Assembly: GCF_000321225.1 (NCBI RefSeq)
Contig: NW_004450397.1
Span: forward strand, 2,680,389 to 2,744,388
DNA from: Odobenus rosmarus divergens
Taxonomy: Eukaryota; Chordata; Mammalia; Carnivora; Odobenidae
Direction of reading: 5' to 3'
DNA: 64,000 nt
The notes below the pieces were generated by a model that was not told the DNA's origin, did not search any database, and saw nothing but the letters and a program-made list of their open reading frames with translations. Positions within the stretch are counted from its first letter, which is position 1, and the number at the start of each line of letters is the position of its first letter. The position numbers and the translations under genes were made by a program. Shown in pieces: positions 50,346-64,000 of the stretch.

Positions 50346-51214
50346 AGCAGGGGCAGTAGAGGAAGTCAAGGTGGGCAAAAAATCACTGGCATCTGAACTG
50401 ATGAACTCGTGAAGGCAAAGTCCTGATAAGGTTGGAGAGGAAGGAAGGGCCTTTGGCATGAGGTCAATGGGTTAAATCTGATTGAGTGTTCAGAATGGGG
50501 GTGGGGCACACATGGAGATTGAGGATAAGAAGAAACGGACTGAAACAGGTTTGAAAACAAAACAAAACAACTTAAGGAAAACAAAAGAGGAAATGACACA
50601 TTTCTGACGAGATTCTGGGCCAAGAAGGGTGTGGCATATGAATAAAGTCAGGGTCAGAGGAGGACTCAAAGACAATGTCACTCAGCGGCTGGGTGACATT
50701 CTTACTTTCCGAGTTTATGTTTCTCATTATTCAAAATCCCTTCAAAGATCAGGTGTACTTTTATTACCAAGGCCTGTAGTCCTAGCTCTTCCTCAGAACA
50801 CTTCTCAGAATTCTAGTGCACACACATCCAGTCTCCACTGGCTTCCCATAGATGCCCCTGGGTCCTTACTGGACCATTATCTGTTTGTGCTTCTCCCAGA
50901 TACCCATGAGTGTAGTTGGCTAAAGATGCCAATGCTCCCAAGAACGTGAGCCTCGTGGCAATGTAACTTCAACCTACTATAGTTTTCTTACTAATTTACA
51001 TTTGCAGAAGGTTAAAAAGCTCTATGGCTCCATGATAATCTCTTTATGCACTAAATACCCTAGTGAAATTCTCTTTCTTAGCAGAAGTACTTATCTTCCA
51101 TAAATCAATTATTCAGTTCCTAATGGCTATTCCTCTGGATCTGGTGTGCATGGAGAAGGGTAGAAAGCACTGGAAAATGAACTATTCCAATGGGAGTACC
51201 CAGAACAGTGATTC

Positions 51215-51425
51215 TTGCTCTCACCGGCAGTATGGTATAGCAGGTCTGCTGCCTGGGTTCAAATCCTGCCTCTACCCGAACCTGCAGGAGTGGGGAAGTT
51301 ATTGACCCTCTCTCAGCCTATGTCCTCATCTGTGAGATGAAGATAATAACAAATCTTCCTTCATAGGGTTATTATGAGAAATAAGTTGATATAGGTAAAT
51401 TGTTTGACATGATATCCAGTAGTTA
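51215..51425 (+). repeat. MIR
   Basis: CTGCCTGGGTTCAAATCCTG, CCTCATCTGTGAGATGAAG and CATAGGGTTATTATGAGAAA are close to the MIR consensus. Confidence 0.9.
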
Positions 51426-53363
51426 ATCATGTGAAAAAAATATTGTTTGAATCAGAATGGTGTCTTTATCAGTCTGTGTTGGGACTGTAATAGTCCAACA
51501 AGTCTTTCTCAAAGGCCACAGTTACTTTGAGGTAAACATTTTGCATTGGAAAATTTAGGGGCTCTTGGGGATTTTTAACGCCAGAATCAGTCCACTAGAA
51601 TTGTACAGATTAGCCCCTCCTTCAGCAGGAAAGGAACCAGCAAGAACAGAGTCACAGCTGTGGGAGGGCAGGGTGTGGAAGTGAGATTCGTGGCTCCTGC
51701 TTTCTCTCATATTAGCAATAAATGCAGGCCAAGTCCTTGCTGAACTTCAGAAAGCCATGCAAAAATACTTCTTTGCAATTAATCAAGGAAAGGGGGACAT
51801 CTTCGGATCATTTTGCTTGGAGATTTAAGATAACACAATGGGGTTTGAAAAATAAGGAAGAGTAGAGCAGCAAGAATTTTCCTTTCTCACAGTATTTCTC
51901 ACATTTTCTCCAACAAATAATGAGCTGTGGTATCAAATCTTTTCCTTAATTTACTGAGATTATTCAGTAGAGTAGCTTCCGGAAAATCCCAGCCGTTAAA
52001 ATGATCCAACAGATTCCTTTGAAATACTTAACCCATTTTACCACACAGTAAAGAGCTTAACTGTACCCTTCAATAAATTTATTGACCATGTTTAAGAAAT
52101 AGCAATACTTTCTGACAGACTCTAATTCTCTTATTCCCACTAAATTTGAAAGTAAAATAATTGAAAGCCAGACTATCATTCTTTAAGCAGAAGGCAAAGT
52201 AACATTAATTTGAAAATAATTAGTTGAGAGATGTTCACCCCCACAGACTACCTGAGTCAAGAAACACTGATATTATCCAAATGGTCAGGTTCAAGAAGAA
52301 ACAAGAGCTGACATGGACATTAGCCACTGAGACAAAAGCAGAGAGCTTTAATTAACACAGTTTGCAAGAGAGGAAATATAGCCCTGTGGCACAGGACAAG
52401 AGGCAGAATTTTCTCAGAACAAATGGCATGATTTGAGAAATATAGACCTGTATAACTTCCAAGACCTCCAACTTTTTATTCCAGAATTCCAAGCCTCTGT
52501 TTCATGAGAAAGGAGAGCTAGAACTTGAGAAAGTCACAGAGTGGTCACTGCTTGAGATGATTTGTGGTATTAGGCAGTTTCTAGAAAAGAAACAGAAAAT
52601 CTCAAACTCACTCATGGCTGGTAAGTACTGTTGAGACAAAAATTGTTTTCTGCCCTTTTTTTCCCCTCTAAATTAATCACTTTTCAATTCCATTTTTAGA
52701 GTCTTTGACTCTTAAATGTGGCTTTTTAAGTCAATCGATTTCAGTTCATTCATAACAGCAAGCAGGCAAGATGAAAGTTATTCACTAAATCTTTCAAGAG
52801 GCAGTACCTGGGTGTTTGGATCCCAAATGCAATCTCTTCTAAAATTCATATTGGAAAAAAAGCCATTTAGAGTCTAGGTTAGCTTGGAAAAGAGTTCCTA
52901 CAAAGGGTAAGGATGCCCATTTACCATTTTCTTTTTTCTCAGTAATCTTTGTCTTTCTTGGGGAAAAAAAAAAGTGACAAATGGCAAAAACTTATTTCAC
53001 ATGGTCCAGTATCATTCCTGTTTACCAGAGGAAGGCAGAGCAATCAGTACATCTGGAAACCAAAACAGGAGGTGACATACTAGTTGTCCAAACATTTCTT
53101 TGGAAAGTAGGAATATAAGTCATAGGAAGAGTCATCCCAGTGTGCTCCAATTGCTCATGGCAACCTGAGTGGCACACGGTGACCCACTGTGGCTTGGATT
53201 TCCAGGTTGCTTTCCATTGGGGAAGAATGAATCATACACATGGTAAATGGAGTTAATACAGTAAAGCCAATATAAACACTGATGTTTTATCTTCTGACAG
53301 CATATGAATGTGCAAAGCATTAAGTTATAGGAGAAAAGGGGCTAATTTTAGATTTGTTCCTAG

Positions 53364-53510
<147 letters not shown>

Positions 53511-54814
53511 TAGCTTTCCAAGAGGGGTTAGCGCAAACTGCAAATATTTCACCACTGCCCACCATTCGATGCAAGAGCCCTCTAAGATCTGCCTGGGGTT
53601 CTTCAATATGGGCATGGCAAATTTATATTTTTATCCCACCTTAACATGAAAATAAACCAGCAATGGGTGCATCATAAAGCTTTCCATCTGGGGAATTAAA
53701 TCTCTTATAAGCTGACTTTGTTGTGATCCCTATTATTTACTGTTGATTTATAGGGAGGATATTGGAAAGAACACAGAACCACCTTTTTGTAATGACTTAA
53801 TTTCTCTCTTGTGGAGGCTATGAAGCAGTTCACCCCATTTCATAGTGCATAACCCAGGAGAGAGAGTAGGGTAAGTGCCAGGTATTTTGCTTTGGGCTTA
53901 GAGAAAATTTTAGGTTTAAATTATTAAAGAAATACAGAATTCAATCATTAATGCACTTAAGTTGAAGTAAGAAAGACTAGAAGATTTAGGGCTTTTATTC
54001 TAGGTTTTTATTACACTGGAATCTTACTCTCATAGTAATTAGACAGATGAGAACTTAGTTTATAAGATTATGGGTTCTTTTTTGGCCCTAAGGAATAGAG
54101 AGGTTGAAATGCCTACAGTATGCTGATCATGCTGGTCACTCAAAATCAAGGTGATGCCACAGAGAAGACAATCCAATGCCATAGACACAGGGCAGCATAT
54201 CAGCAAAGCTAGTATCATGTTCTTCCTACTAGTCATGTACTACCAAAAATATAAAGCTACGCTAGATAACAATCCACAAATGCCCCCTCCTGTCATTAAT
54301 ACCTGCTTGAAAAAGTGGTTGTAGCTCTTCATTAAGCTGAGGTCAGTCTAATGCTGAATACCTGTGCCTTTCCTTGAGTTAGCAAGTGTTCATCTTCCTC
54401 TATCACCCACCTCTTTTTTTTTGTGCTGAACTTGCCATTACGTTAATTCACCCACTAATCTTTTTCTTTATAGAATTATAATTAGGAAAAAGAGGTATCT
54501 GTTTAAAGATAAAACAAAAGCAGTTCTGGTTGTTTTTATAATATTTTTTGTGTTGTAGTGTCTTCCAAAGGACTTAGGAAGAACACATGACATTTTTGCA
54601 GACACAGTTTTACTATTTCTGATCACATGAATACGCTGAGTTGAATATTCAACTGCTCACTTGCCTTCTCTCTTTATTCTTATTCCTCTCATCCAACTGA
54701 CCTGTGTCATAGTGACCATCTTTTCTGACTTAGAAGGTGGAAATAAATATCATCCTGAAGTCCTAACCTATCTAATATATGTAAAGATATATAATTTAAG
54801 ACTTTATACTTTTT

Positions 54815-55110
54815 AGAGGATTTTGAAGAAACTGGAAAAGATCCAGGGAAGAACAATAAGATGATTTAATGGTTGAAAAATAGGACCTATGAGGACAGAC
54901 TCAAGGAGTTAGCATAATTTGTCCTGGAGAAGAGAAAGCTCAAGGGAGACCTAACTGTCATAAAGTATATGAATGGTTAGTCTAAGGTGGAAGAGGACCT
55001 GTTATTTTTCATTTTCTCCAAGGACAGAAGGAGGAAAAAATCAGCTACCTAATCAATCTTTAAAAATAGGATTGACAAGTCTTTGACTGAAGACTGTTTT
55101 TTTCCTAGAA
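54815..55110 (+). repeat. L3/CR1-like ancient LINE fragment
   Basis: GAAACTGGAAAAGATCCAGG, GGACAGACTCAAGGAGTTAG, TCCTGGAGAAGAGAAAGCTC and the following GGGAGACCTAACTGTCATAAAG match the 3' coding end shared by CR1/L3 LINEs. Confidence 0.7.
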
Positions 55111-57129
55111 GCAACTGTCTGAACAGGTCCTTGAGGAGCCTCTCTTCCCTAGGTGTCCCTGGTTGGCTTTGTTTCACATTTATGGTAAACAAAATTATGC
55201 TTATAGTTAAGAACTCTCATCTGGACATACTTAGAATACCCACAGATTGAAAGCATACTAGACCCTATATTTAAAACACAGGGTTTACACATACACTACC
55301 ACATCCTTCTAGTGACCCCACACCAAAGCCTAATATATCCAGAGTTAATGTCTACATCAAATGTCAAATCATCCACTACAACTAATCACCTTTAGTTTGA
55401 TGTCACCCAAGATTATTCAACTTCTCTCCATGTGCCAGAGTAGAAATTTATCTTCAAATGAAACCCTCTTTGTATAAAAACATCATATAATAAATGGACT
55501 TTAATTGTTCAATTATTTAATTAGTCACTCATTATATTCCTGAAAAACATGTTAAGAGAACAAGATTAGTTAAGTTTTCCAGAATTTTGTTCATGACACA
55601 CTATAGTTTCTGTTCCTTTTTGCCATTTCCAAGCAAACTTTTTTCTTTTTTTAATAAGGGAAATGAACCTGAATTGGACTTACTAGAAAGACGAACTCTG
55701 ATTGTAACATTATGACATATTATCTTTTTTTATATGACACTAATTAGTCACTTGTCCCCAAAAATTGAAGTATAATCATTGTCAAAGAAAAGCATATTAA
55801 GGATCACTGAAGAATCCTTATGACCACCAATGATACTGGTACTTTTACTGAGAGAACAGTAAAGTAAAACAGTAAAGATGGAGCCTCGTCTTGCTTACTG
55901 TCATTGTAAGCTTAGCCCAGAAAACAGAAACAGATGACCCATGTGTGGAAAAGCAGAGATGGGGGCAGGGAAGGGGTAGATGTTTATTATGACAGAATAC
56001 AATTGGAACAATTTCTTAAATTTCCAACACATGGTAAGCCTATTTCATTCTATACAAGATTAATTTGCCTATTATAGTGTAAACTCTTAAAGTATGCCAC
56101 TAATTTCTTAGATTAAAAAAAAAAGATAAAAATGTACCCTATGGATTCAAGGTGCAGGCAATAAATCTTAATTTGTAAACAGCCCTATAACATTTTCTAC
56201 ATTTCTTAAATCTTCATAAATGTTGAACATTTTTAGTTTTAATAAATGCTGATTATCTTGGCTGCCAAATACTTTGCTTTTGCATACTAACATCAATTTC
56301 TCTGCCTTCCTGAATTATAACTTGCCAAGAGCAAGAGGCTTTAAAGATATAAAACAAAAGTTTAAAATGATAGAATTTACCACACCTGACCTTAAAACTC
56401 AATATTCAGCTAATATAAAAATCTTCATTCTCAGATTACTTAAGAGCAGACAAAACAAGAAACATTCAGGGAAAACGTGAATGGGCACAGAAAAAATAAG
56501 AGGAGAAAGAGGAAAGTACTTTTATATTTGGCGAGGACTGGGGGGGAATTGACAAAGGAATTTATTGTTTTTAAAAATATGATTAAGCCTTTGCTTCTCC
56601 CTCCTCTATATCTCTGCAAGAGCTAGCAATCCAAATGCCTTCCTGAAAAATATGACATTTCCTAACTGCCCATCTTTCCCCAAGATTGTGTTACTTTGAC
56701 CTATCTTTCAGCCTGAGTCCTTTCTAAGTGAATTAATGAAGATTCTTTATGGTTTTCTGTCTTTATAGTATAAAAAAGTAAAGTAGCACAGCATTTGCTT
56801 AAAAAAAAATCAGTTTGGAGCATCATATAAATATTTCAAATATTTGGTAAATGAAAATACATTTTATTGATAAAATATTTGTTCATTAGAACATCCAAAT
56901 GACTAGCTGTGTTTTTTACATTTGATAATCCAGTATGTCAGTGAGTTCCCTGTTTTCACTGGGATATATAGTCATTATTAATGGTTCTGAAGGAAGTCAC
57001 TTTGTGAAAAATTGGAATAGACAGGAACCACCCACAAAATCCTCCATACACGCTGAGAAGGTTCCATATCCTTTCTAACTAAACTGAAGGCCCTATTCAA
57101 ATATTTAATTCCTTTTCCCTTATTCTCTT

Positions 57130-58100
57130 CTAGTTTAGTACTGATACAAATAAGGCAGGAAATCGACTAGGCAAAAGAGAAAATGGAAAAGAAGAAGACA
57201 ATGGAGGGGATGGGCAGTACACAAATGAGAGACCTTAGAGGTGCCTGGGAGCAAACGTATGACACATGTAATTGTTAAGATCTCGAATATACAATGAGCT
57301 CCTTGAAATAAATGAGAGAAAATCAACTCTATAGGGAAGGAAATGGGCAAAGAATACAGAAAGGAAACTCACAGAAGAAAACCAAACGTCTAACACATAT
57401 ATGAAAATATGCTCAACCTCATAAGGACCAGGGACATAAAAATTGTAAAAATGAGATACCAATACTGTATTGATCATAACTTGGAATTCATAATACCCCA
57501 AATCTGCAAAGGTATTTTAAAAAGGGGTGAGAAAAGGTAGAAACAACTTTTAAGAAGGTACTTTCCATCAAAAGTTTCATGAAACTTGAAGTCAGAAATC
57601 CCTCCTCTTCTTCTTCTCCCCACATTCATGTACTGCATTTTTACTACATTTTAAGAGCAAGATGGTGGGAGAAAACCTAGTAGTCCTTCAATGGACAAAT
57701 GAAATATATTGCAGCCTTTAAAAAGACCCTACTGGCATTTTTTTTATTGCTATATAAAATAAGCAGGGAATGTATAGTAGACTATATATTATTTTATGCA
57801 TAATATACTAATGTATTTTATATATAATACATACACTTTGAGTGATATATGTTTAAAACATTTTAAGTAATATACAATTTTAAGTAGATATTAAAATTTG
57901 TATGTATATAGGAAAAGAGCTAAGTAGATACGCAACAGAATATTAGTAATGATTCAATGGTTGCTTTTAGGGAAAAGTGAGAAGGTAAAGGGGGGAAAGA
58001 CAAAAGCTAATCTCTTTGTTAAACCTTTACAGACTGATCATAATAAAAACAACAGAAAAGTATACAAACAGTTCACAAAATACAAATGTTCAAAAAACAT
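57130..58100 (+). repeat. Old L1M fragment (ORF2 end and 3' UTR)
   Basis: The part GAAATGGGCAAAGAATACAG through CATATATGAAAATATGCTCA and GAACCAGGGACATAAAAATT-like sequence at about 57340-57450 is degraded L1 ORF2 C-terminal sequence. An A/T-rich 3' UTR-like part follows to about 58100. Confidence 0.65.
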
Positions 58101-58789
58101 AAAAAGCTATTCAGCTTAATAAATCAGACTTTTAAAAAAATTTTTTAAACCCTCCCTTGTTGTTTTTGTATGAGGCATAAGGAAAGTTCTGGAAGAACAC
58201 AGGCCAAATTTTTAATAGTGATCCAATGATCTGAAGAGTAACTAAGAATAAAAGTGCAAAGGTAGAAGCAAAAAAACTTTGATGTTTTATTTCATAAGCC
58301 TCTTTACTGAACGAATTTTCAAAAAAAGCTCTTTTATTTTCATAATTTAAAAGGTTGCATCAAACCTTTAAATAAAAGAATTCTAATGTTAATTAAACTC
58401 TTACAGAATTTTCTTTTTTCATGAGTATCACACTGATACAAACTAAAGAATTCAAATTAAGAAAATAAGTGGAGGACAACTTTACTTATAATTAGTAATA
58501 GGGAACTAATAAGATACAAAATCCCCAATCTAAAACCCTTGGGTTGTGGATTTTACAAAGAGAACGGAGTTCATGTATTGTATAGTATATTACATGGCCA
58601 GTGGGTCTAGGTCAGCATTCTTCAGTCAATCACATGAACATTTCTACAACAAGAAATACAATAATCATACTAAGACTAAGTAAATATAGAGTCTCACACC
58701 ATCTCAAATCAGGTTTTAATACCAGCTGAGTTTTGGTATCAAATTCATGGGAAAAGAGACTGTGGAATGGTACTGCACATTTGTGTTAG

Positions 58790-60175
58790 CAAAAAGAATC
58801 TAGAAGAGGATTAAAATAATTGAGCATCCTGACCAAGTGGACTTTACAAAAAGAGTTCAATATTAGGAAATACATTAATATAACTTATTCTATTTCCAAA
58901 CTGGAGAGAAAGATATTATTTCCATATCTAAAGATATTAGACACAAATCAGCAAAAGCTATTAACAAAAATTCTTGATAAAATAAGACCAAGTGCATAAT
59001 TTTTGCATGATAAAATAGAGCTACCTCTGTCCAAAAAGACAGAATTGTGTTTAATAGGTAAGCAGTAAAGGCATTCTCAATAAAGTTAGGAAAAAGACAA
59101 GGATGCCCACTATTATTTAAAGTTTCAGATAGAGAGTAGATATGAACTAGTTAATATATTAGAAAAGAATCATGTGATATGATTGTATACTTGAAAAACC
59201 CAAGAAAATAGACTGAAAACTACTATAAGGACAATTTAGTAAGATAACAGGGTAAAAACAAATATACAGGTCTCTCTCTCTACACACATACACACACACA
59301 CACACACACACAAGTAATATATGTATTACTAAAATAAAATTGTGGCACTGGTATATGATGCTGAAATATCAACAAAATGTAATAGAGTTCATAGACAGAC
59401 CTAGCAACGCATGAAAATTTGGTATATGACAGATAAAGTACTACTTCAAATCAATGGGAAAAAAGTAATTTGTAAAGGAATGGTGTTAGAACAACTGGCT
59501 AGTTGTCTGAAAGAAATAATTTTAAACTTCTACCTTATCTGAAACTCAGGAAATTTTTCAATGCAACAAAGATTTACATATAAACTTATTTTCCAAAACA
59601 GTACAAGAAGAGAACCTGGATGATTTGATTTGTAATCTTGAAGGGGCTGTATTTTAAAAACAAATAAAAATCTCCACATATCAAAACAAAAACACCACTG
59701 TAAAAAAAAATTAAAAATCTTATTATCTTATATCCTAAAGGGTTAATCTCACTCATACATAAAGATCTCTTAGAAATTGGTAGGAAAAAAGACCAACAAT
59801 TCTATTTTAAAAATGGGCAAAGAATTTCAAAAGTCATTCCACAAAAAAAATGAAATTAAAAAGTTTCTAAAACATATGAAAAATTGTCCAAATTTTAGGG
59901 GAAAAAATGCAAGTGAAAATTTGATGGCTTTTTTTTTTTTACTTACCCATAGGCACAAATCCTAAAATTTAATGACCTACTTTATTCTTGATACTGTGGT
60001 AAAACAGGCAAACTCTCCTCTTGGTGGTGGATGTATAAATTGGCACATCCCCGTGGAAGGAAACTTGACAATATGTATCAAAATTACAGTATATGTAACT
60101 TTTACTCAGAAATTCTATTTCTATTTATAGTTATTTGAAATGGCAAATGAGCAAGCAGTGTTGTTCATTTCCTAT
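58790..60175 (+). repeat. Old L1M fragment (reverse transcriptase to 3' end)
   Basis: AGGAAAAAGACAAGGATGCC at 59089-59108 is the conserved RT region just upstream of the active site. Later parts (GGTGTTAGAACAACTGGCTAG, AAAATGGGCAAAGAATTTCA) follow ORF2 order. It is heavily degraded. Confidence 0.75.
59282..59313. repeat. (CA)n microsatellite
   Basis: An ACACACATACACACACACACACAC-type run lies inside the old L1M fragment. Confidence 0.9.
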
Positions 60176-60689
60176 GTTGTATTTCAAGTTTTATGATAAT
60201 AAAAAATGATTAGAAAATTTGTAAAAATAATTGTAGATTTAAATTTTCTTTTAACATGTTATTAGTTGACAATTAAAAAAAGAACTTACTTCTTCCTTTA
60301 AATACTCATTGAGATATTTGTTTTGGATTGCACTTTAATTAGCTTCCATTTACCTTTATTTTTTTCATCTCATGTAATACATTTTTAAGCTTTAATTTCA
60401 CATGGTTCAAAATTGTGAAAATAAATGTATTTAGCATCAACAGACTATAGGCTAGTTTTTAAGGAAAAAACATTAATATTAGTATTTGGAGGATATATAT
60501 GCATACAGTTTAAAAATCACAAAAACTTACTAAGAACTATTCAAAAAATCATAAGGAAATATACCAAATTTCTAAATGTGAAAACTCAAATTTGTTAGGT
60601 TGCTATTTCTCTAATGATAAATTAAATGGAAATCTTATCAAATTTTTATATGATGTAATTTTTTTTTATAAGTTGACAAAGCTTGGAAA

Positions 60690-61740
60690 ATTTAGGTACA
60701 TGAAAAAGAATGTACTTGGTAAGGTTGGGCAATTCAATCTACCAGATCTATTAAACTAATGTATAAAGATATAATAATTTTAAACAGTATAATAATGGAA
60801 TAAAAATAAACAGATAAATAGATTAGAAAATTAGAAATTAGCCCACAATTTAGTATACAATTAAGGTGCCATCCAAGTATCTGGAGAAAGAATATTATTC
60901 TAAAAATATATTATAAAGGTTAATCATTTTTTAAGTGAAATTACATTCCTGTCTCACCCATTATATAAAAGTTTCAGTTGGATTAAAGATCTAAATATAA
61001 AAAAATGATATCATAAAGGAATTTTTAGAATACTGTAAACATTAACTTATTCTCAGGATAGGAATGGTCTTCCTAAACATAAAAACAAACAAACAAAAAT
61101 CTGTAACAGGAAAGATTTAAATACAAATTAAGTAACAAAGAAGATAATGTCCAGTTTGGGGAAGGTAAAATGCAACAGGCATTCTCGTGCCTTACTGGTA
61201 AGAGTGTAAACTGATACATCCTCACTGAAGGGCAACGGAAGTGTTCAGGACTTTGATCCATCAATGTCACGTTTAGAAAGTGATCAAAAAGAAATAATCA
61301 GATAAGCATATAAAGATGTATATAATGAGATATTACACAGTCATTTATAATAGCATAATATGGAAAACCTGAAACCTAAATATTAAACAATAATGTGGTT
61401 GTTTAAAAAACCATAGTATATCTACATAGACTGACTACTAAGGAGTATTACAAAATAATATTATAGAAAAAAATTAAGGACATTCCCCATAGACACAAAG
61501 CACATGTTCAAAGTATATTATTAAATTAAACTATGGTCCAGAAGTCAATGCAAATATGACCCTATTTTTGTTAAAAAGAAAATATATCATACATATAGAA
61601 AAAGACAGGAAGAAATACTTCAAAATGTTAATGGTACTTAAATCCATCGAGTAGGATAATAGAGGATTTCTACTTTCTTCCCTTTGCTAACCTACATTGT
61701 TTTTGTTTTTACATCTATAAAAAACATGCATCATCCCTGT
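60690..61740 (+). repeat. Old L1M fragment (ORF2 C-terminal end and 3' UTR)
   Basis: CAATCTACCAGATCTATTAAAC, GTTTCAGTTGGATTAAAGAT and the 61410-61530 section follow the L1 ORF2 C-terminal and 3' UTR order. It is degenerate, on the plus strand. Confidence 0.7.
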
Positions 61741-63389
61741 GATTTACAATTACAGTTTAAAACAGAAAATAGACAAATTCTTTAAAAAGATCATGTACAA
61801 TCCTTTCTCACTGTTTTTATAATTTAATAATTGATGATGTGTCACTTATTTGAAATGGCACTATGATTCCTTGTTATAAATTTGTACTCCATCAATTAAT
61901 TAACTAATAATTCTACCATTTGACTTTCAACTCCTGCAATTATGAGATTCTTTATAAAGTGTTTAGAAAATCTCATCACCCATTTTATGCACCCATTAGG
62001 GCAATTGCAAAATATTCACTTAATCATTATTCACTATTTTTTCCCTACATAAATATTTGGAATGAGTCCGGTCATCCCACAAAGCACACACTTGCTCCCA
62101 TGAGAACAGAGTCGCATGCACTCCTTCACAAGTGTCATGGATAGTGTTCAGCACACCACCCCACAGGGTGCATGAGAGACTGGAGGAAGGGTAATGAACA
62201 CACATGTACTGAATGTCTTGTTCCTAAACATTCGTATAACCTAAAAGATAATCTGGCTCAAAAATAGTAGTTTGGCAGAGTGTTGAATATATCTTCCAGA
62301 ACTGACTGTGCATTTCTATTCTTAACCCCATCTTCTTATTCTTCAGCCTCTCTTCAGTTACTTTTCTATAGAATATTCCTGACTTCTAGGATTGTATATA
62401 GTAATCTCTAATTAAGATACTTCTATGAACCAGGGATGATGGTAAAAGGGCAATTGGGATCACTCTTGGGTTCCATGGGAGCTGGATTTGATTCTAGGAG
62501 TAATTAAGTGGGGGTAGGGTCTGGCTGGGAAGCCAAAGCATTTAGTCTTTCCGAGATTCATGAACTCCTAGAAATAATCTTATCTCTCTAAGGAAGGCTT
62601 AAGTCATTGGCCATGGGAGAGCTTCACTGAGGGTATAGTACAGCTGCTCATCTCAAGGGTGTGGGGTCCAGGAGTCCACAATGACCCCCAAGCTCTTCCT
62701 CATACAACCCACCTATCCACATAGCTCTGAGAGGCATCCAGAGAGACCAGTGGGTCACTGCTGACCATAAAGGCACAAATTAAGGTACAGAATCTTGCTT
62801 CCTCCAAGCCTCCTCTCTGATATAGACACATTACGAAGTTGTCCTTCCTCTCATGTCCACATCAGCAGGCAGGAGCTCAGGATGTTCAGAGAGGCCCAGA
62901 GTGAGCTGTGTCCCAACACCCACCCCACTTTCCCCCTCACTAATTAGTGTCAATGTTGCACAGTCAGATAAAAATAAAACAAGGTTGTAATTTAAATAGT
63001 ATCCCTTGACCTTTGAATTTGAATGTCTTCAGAAGCACTTGGGCAGGATGAACCTGGAGGGCCTCTGGGAAGGTTGGACTCTCTTTCTCAGAAGTTTCAG
63101 AGGCCTGGAGCAAGTGTCTCTGACAGACTTATCCCTGAGGCACAGATTCCCAGATTCCCTTTCTTACAGAAAAGACCAAGCCTCCTGGTCTTTCCACATC
63201 CCTTGTCCTTAGTGAAGAAGAGACACAGAACTCTGGGTTGCTCATCCCCCCAGACTCTCTTCCACAATATGGTTCTGGGAGCTAGAAGGTAACAACCAAA
63301 CCACCCCTTTCCTCACTCCTGTTCCCTCCTTTTTCATTCTCCATCACATCTATCAACATCTGCATAGTATATATCTTATTTAGTTGCTT

Positions 63390-63512
63390 GTCCCCACCTC
63401 CTCACACAAGCATAAACTCCACACCGGCAACAATTTTTGTCTGCGGCTGTATCCCCACTACCTACAACATGTGGTAGGTATACATATATGTTTTTGAATA
63501 AATAAATAAACC
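63390..63512 (+). repeat. L2 3' end
   Basis: TTGTCCCCACCTCC, AAGCATAAACTCCACACCGG, TGTATCCCCACTACCTACAA and a TTTTTGAATAAATAAATAAA end match the L2 3' terminus. Confidence 0.75.
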
Positions 63513-64000
63513 CCCATATTGTGCCTTTGGAAGAGCTAAAATTAAATAGGAAATTTGATTCTTTGAGTTATTTTAAACTTAGTTACTTTTGAAAAGTATT
63601 AGTCTTCCATTTCATAGAGTTTTTCTATGGAGAGTCTAGGATGCTTTGCATGACAGGAAGGAAGGTGCTCCTCAGAAGATTTCTTTCCTAATTTAAGTTT
63701 GCTTTAGTTTACCACCAAGATTAGTGGTACACATATTGATGAGAGGCACATTGGCATGATCTAGTAGAGACAGGCTGATTGCCAGGGGAAACTGAGTCCA
63801 GTTGGCTATTTTACTGCTTTACGACCTTGCCACGGATACCTAAAGCTTCTTTTTCTTAAGAACCAGCTGTATGTAACAAATGGGTCACTTTAGTGAAAAA
63901 TTAATATAACACTTTAGCTAATATTATCCTTAATGGTATGTTTTATCTAACAATAGGGATTGGACTTTTTAACAGTTAAAGAAGCCACAAGCGTTGACCG

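Larger units (their letters stand above)
30998..53363 (+). other. VWC2L: VWC2L intron 2
   Basis: This 22.4-kb phase-0 intron has donor GTATGA and acceptor TTTGTTCCTAG. Its left half (31.0-42.2 kb) holds only old MIR, L2 and DNA-transposon remnants plus a GT microsatellite. From 43.4 to 50.3 kb it holds a cluster of SINEC copies and a truncated antisense L1. Stretches without a recognised element are about 31000-32985, 35000-37950, 38000-40060, 40820-41480, 42300-43235, 45155-45815, 46010-47385, 48410-49200, 49270-49925, 50345-51210 and 51430-53360. I see no convincing additional exon in them. Confidence 0.85.

Noticed and set aside
63006..63292. Overlapping open frames of 68 and 89 codons in a GC-richer part of VWC2L intron 3
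   Set aside because: No domain, no splice-site pairing and no family resemblance; taken as chance.

Overview
This is a window of nuclear DNA from a carnivoran mammal. It is AT-rich and gene-poor. Its young repeats are tRNA-derived SINEs of the SINEC/Can type, with the long body typical of arctoids (bears, seals, mustelids) rather than the shorter dog type or the cat type, together with carnivore L1 copies. I infer an arctoid carnivore from these SINEs; the species is not determinable by eye.

Two protein-coding genes are present, both on the + strand and in tandem. The last coding exon of SPAG16 (sperm-associated antigen 16, a WD40 protein of the motile-cilium central apparatus) lies at 26560-26735, followed by a short 3' UTR with AATAAA at 26902. 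Everything from 1 to 26559 is its last visible intron. About 0.5 kb after the poly(A) signal comes a small CpG-containing, TATA-bearing stretch (about 27450-27823) that I propose as the promoter and non-coding first exon of VWC2L. VWC2L coding exons follow at 30528-30997 (start codon 30608, signal peptide, first VWC domain) and 53364-53493 (second VWC domain). The C-terminal coding exon, about 49 residues in the human protein, lies beyond the right edge. This SPAG16-VWC2L order agrees with human 2q34-q35.

The rest is intronic or intergenic. The SPAG16 intron holds two near-full-length but broken L1 elements in sense orientation (about 3860-9630 and 13440-19515), the 3' end of a younger L1 at 1-170, and eight SINEC copies, most with clear target-site duplications (TSDs). 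Ancient MIR, L2, L3/CR1-like, hAT-type DNA transposon and L1M fragments occur throughout. VWC2L intron 2 has a second SINE cluster (43.4-50.3 kb), a 5'-truncated antisense L1 and microsatellites. VWC2L intron 3 has old L1M fragments at 57.1-61.7 kb. From 22.9 to 42.2 kb, which includes the gene junction and the first VWC2L coding exon, I see no young SINE or L1 insertion.

I found no CRISPR array, RNA gene, endogenous retrovirus or unknown gene system. The items most worth a second look are the tight SPAG16-VWC2L junction with its candidate first exon, a (CT)n microsatellite serving as the SPAG16 splice-acceptor tract, upstream ORFs in VWC2L, an apparent poly(A)-only retro-insertion, and several nested or deleted transposon structures.
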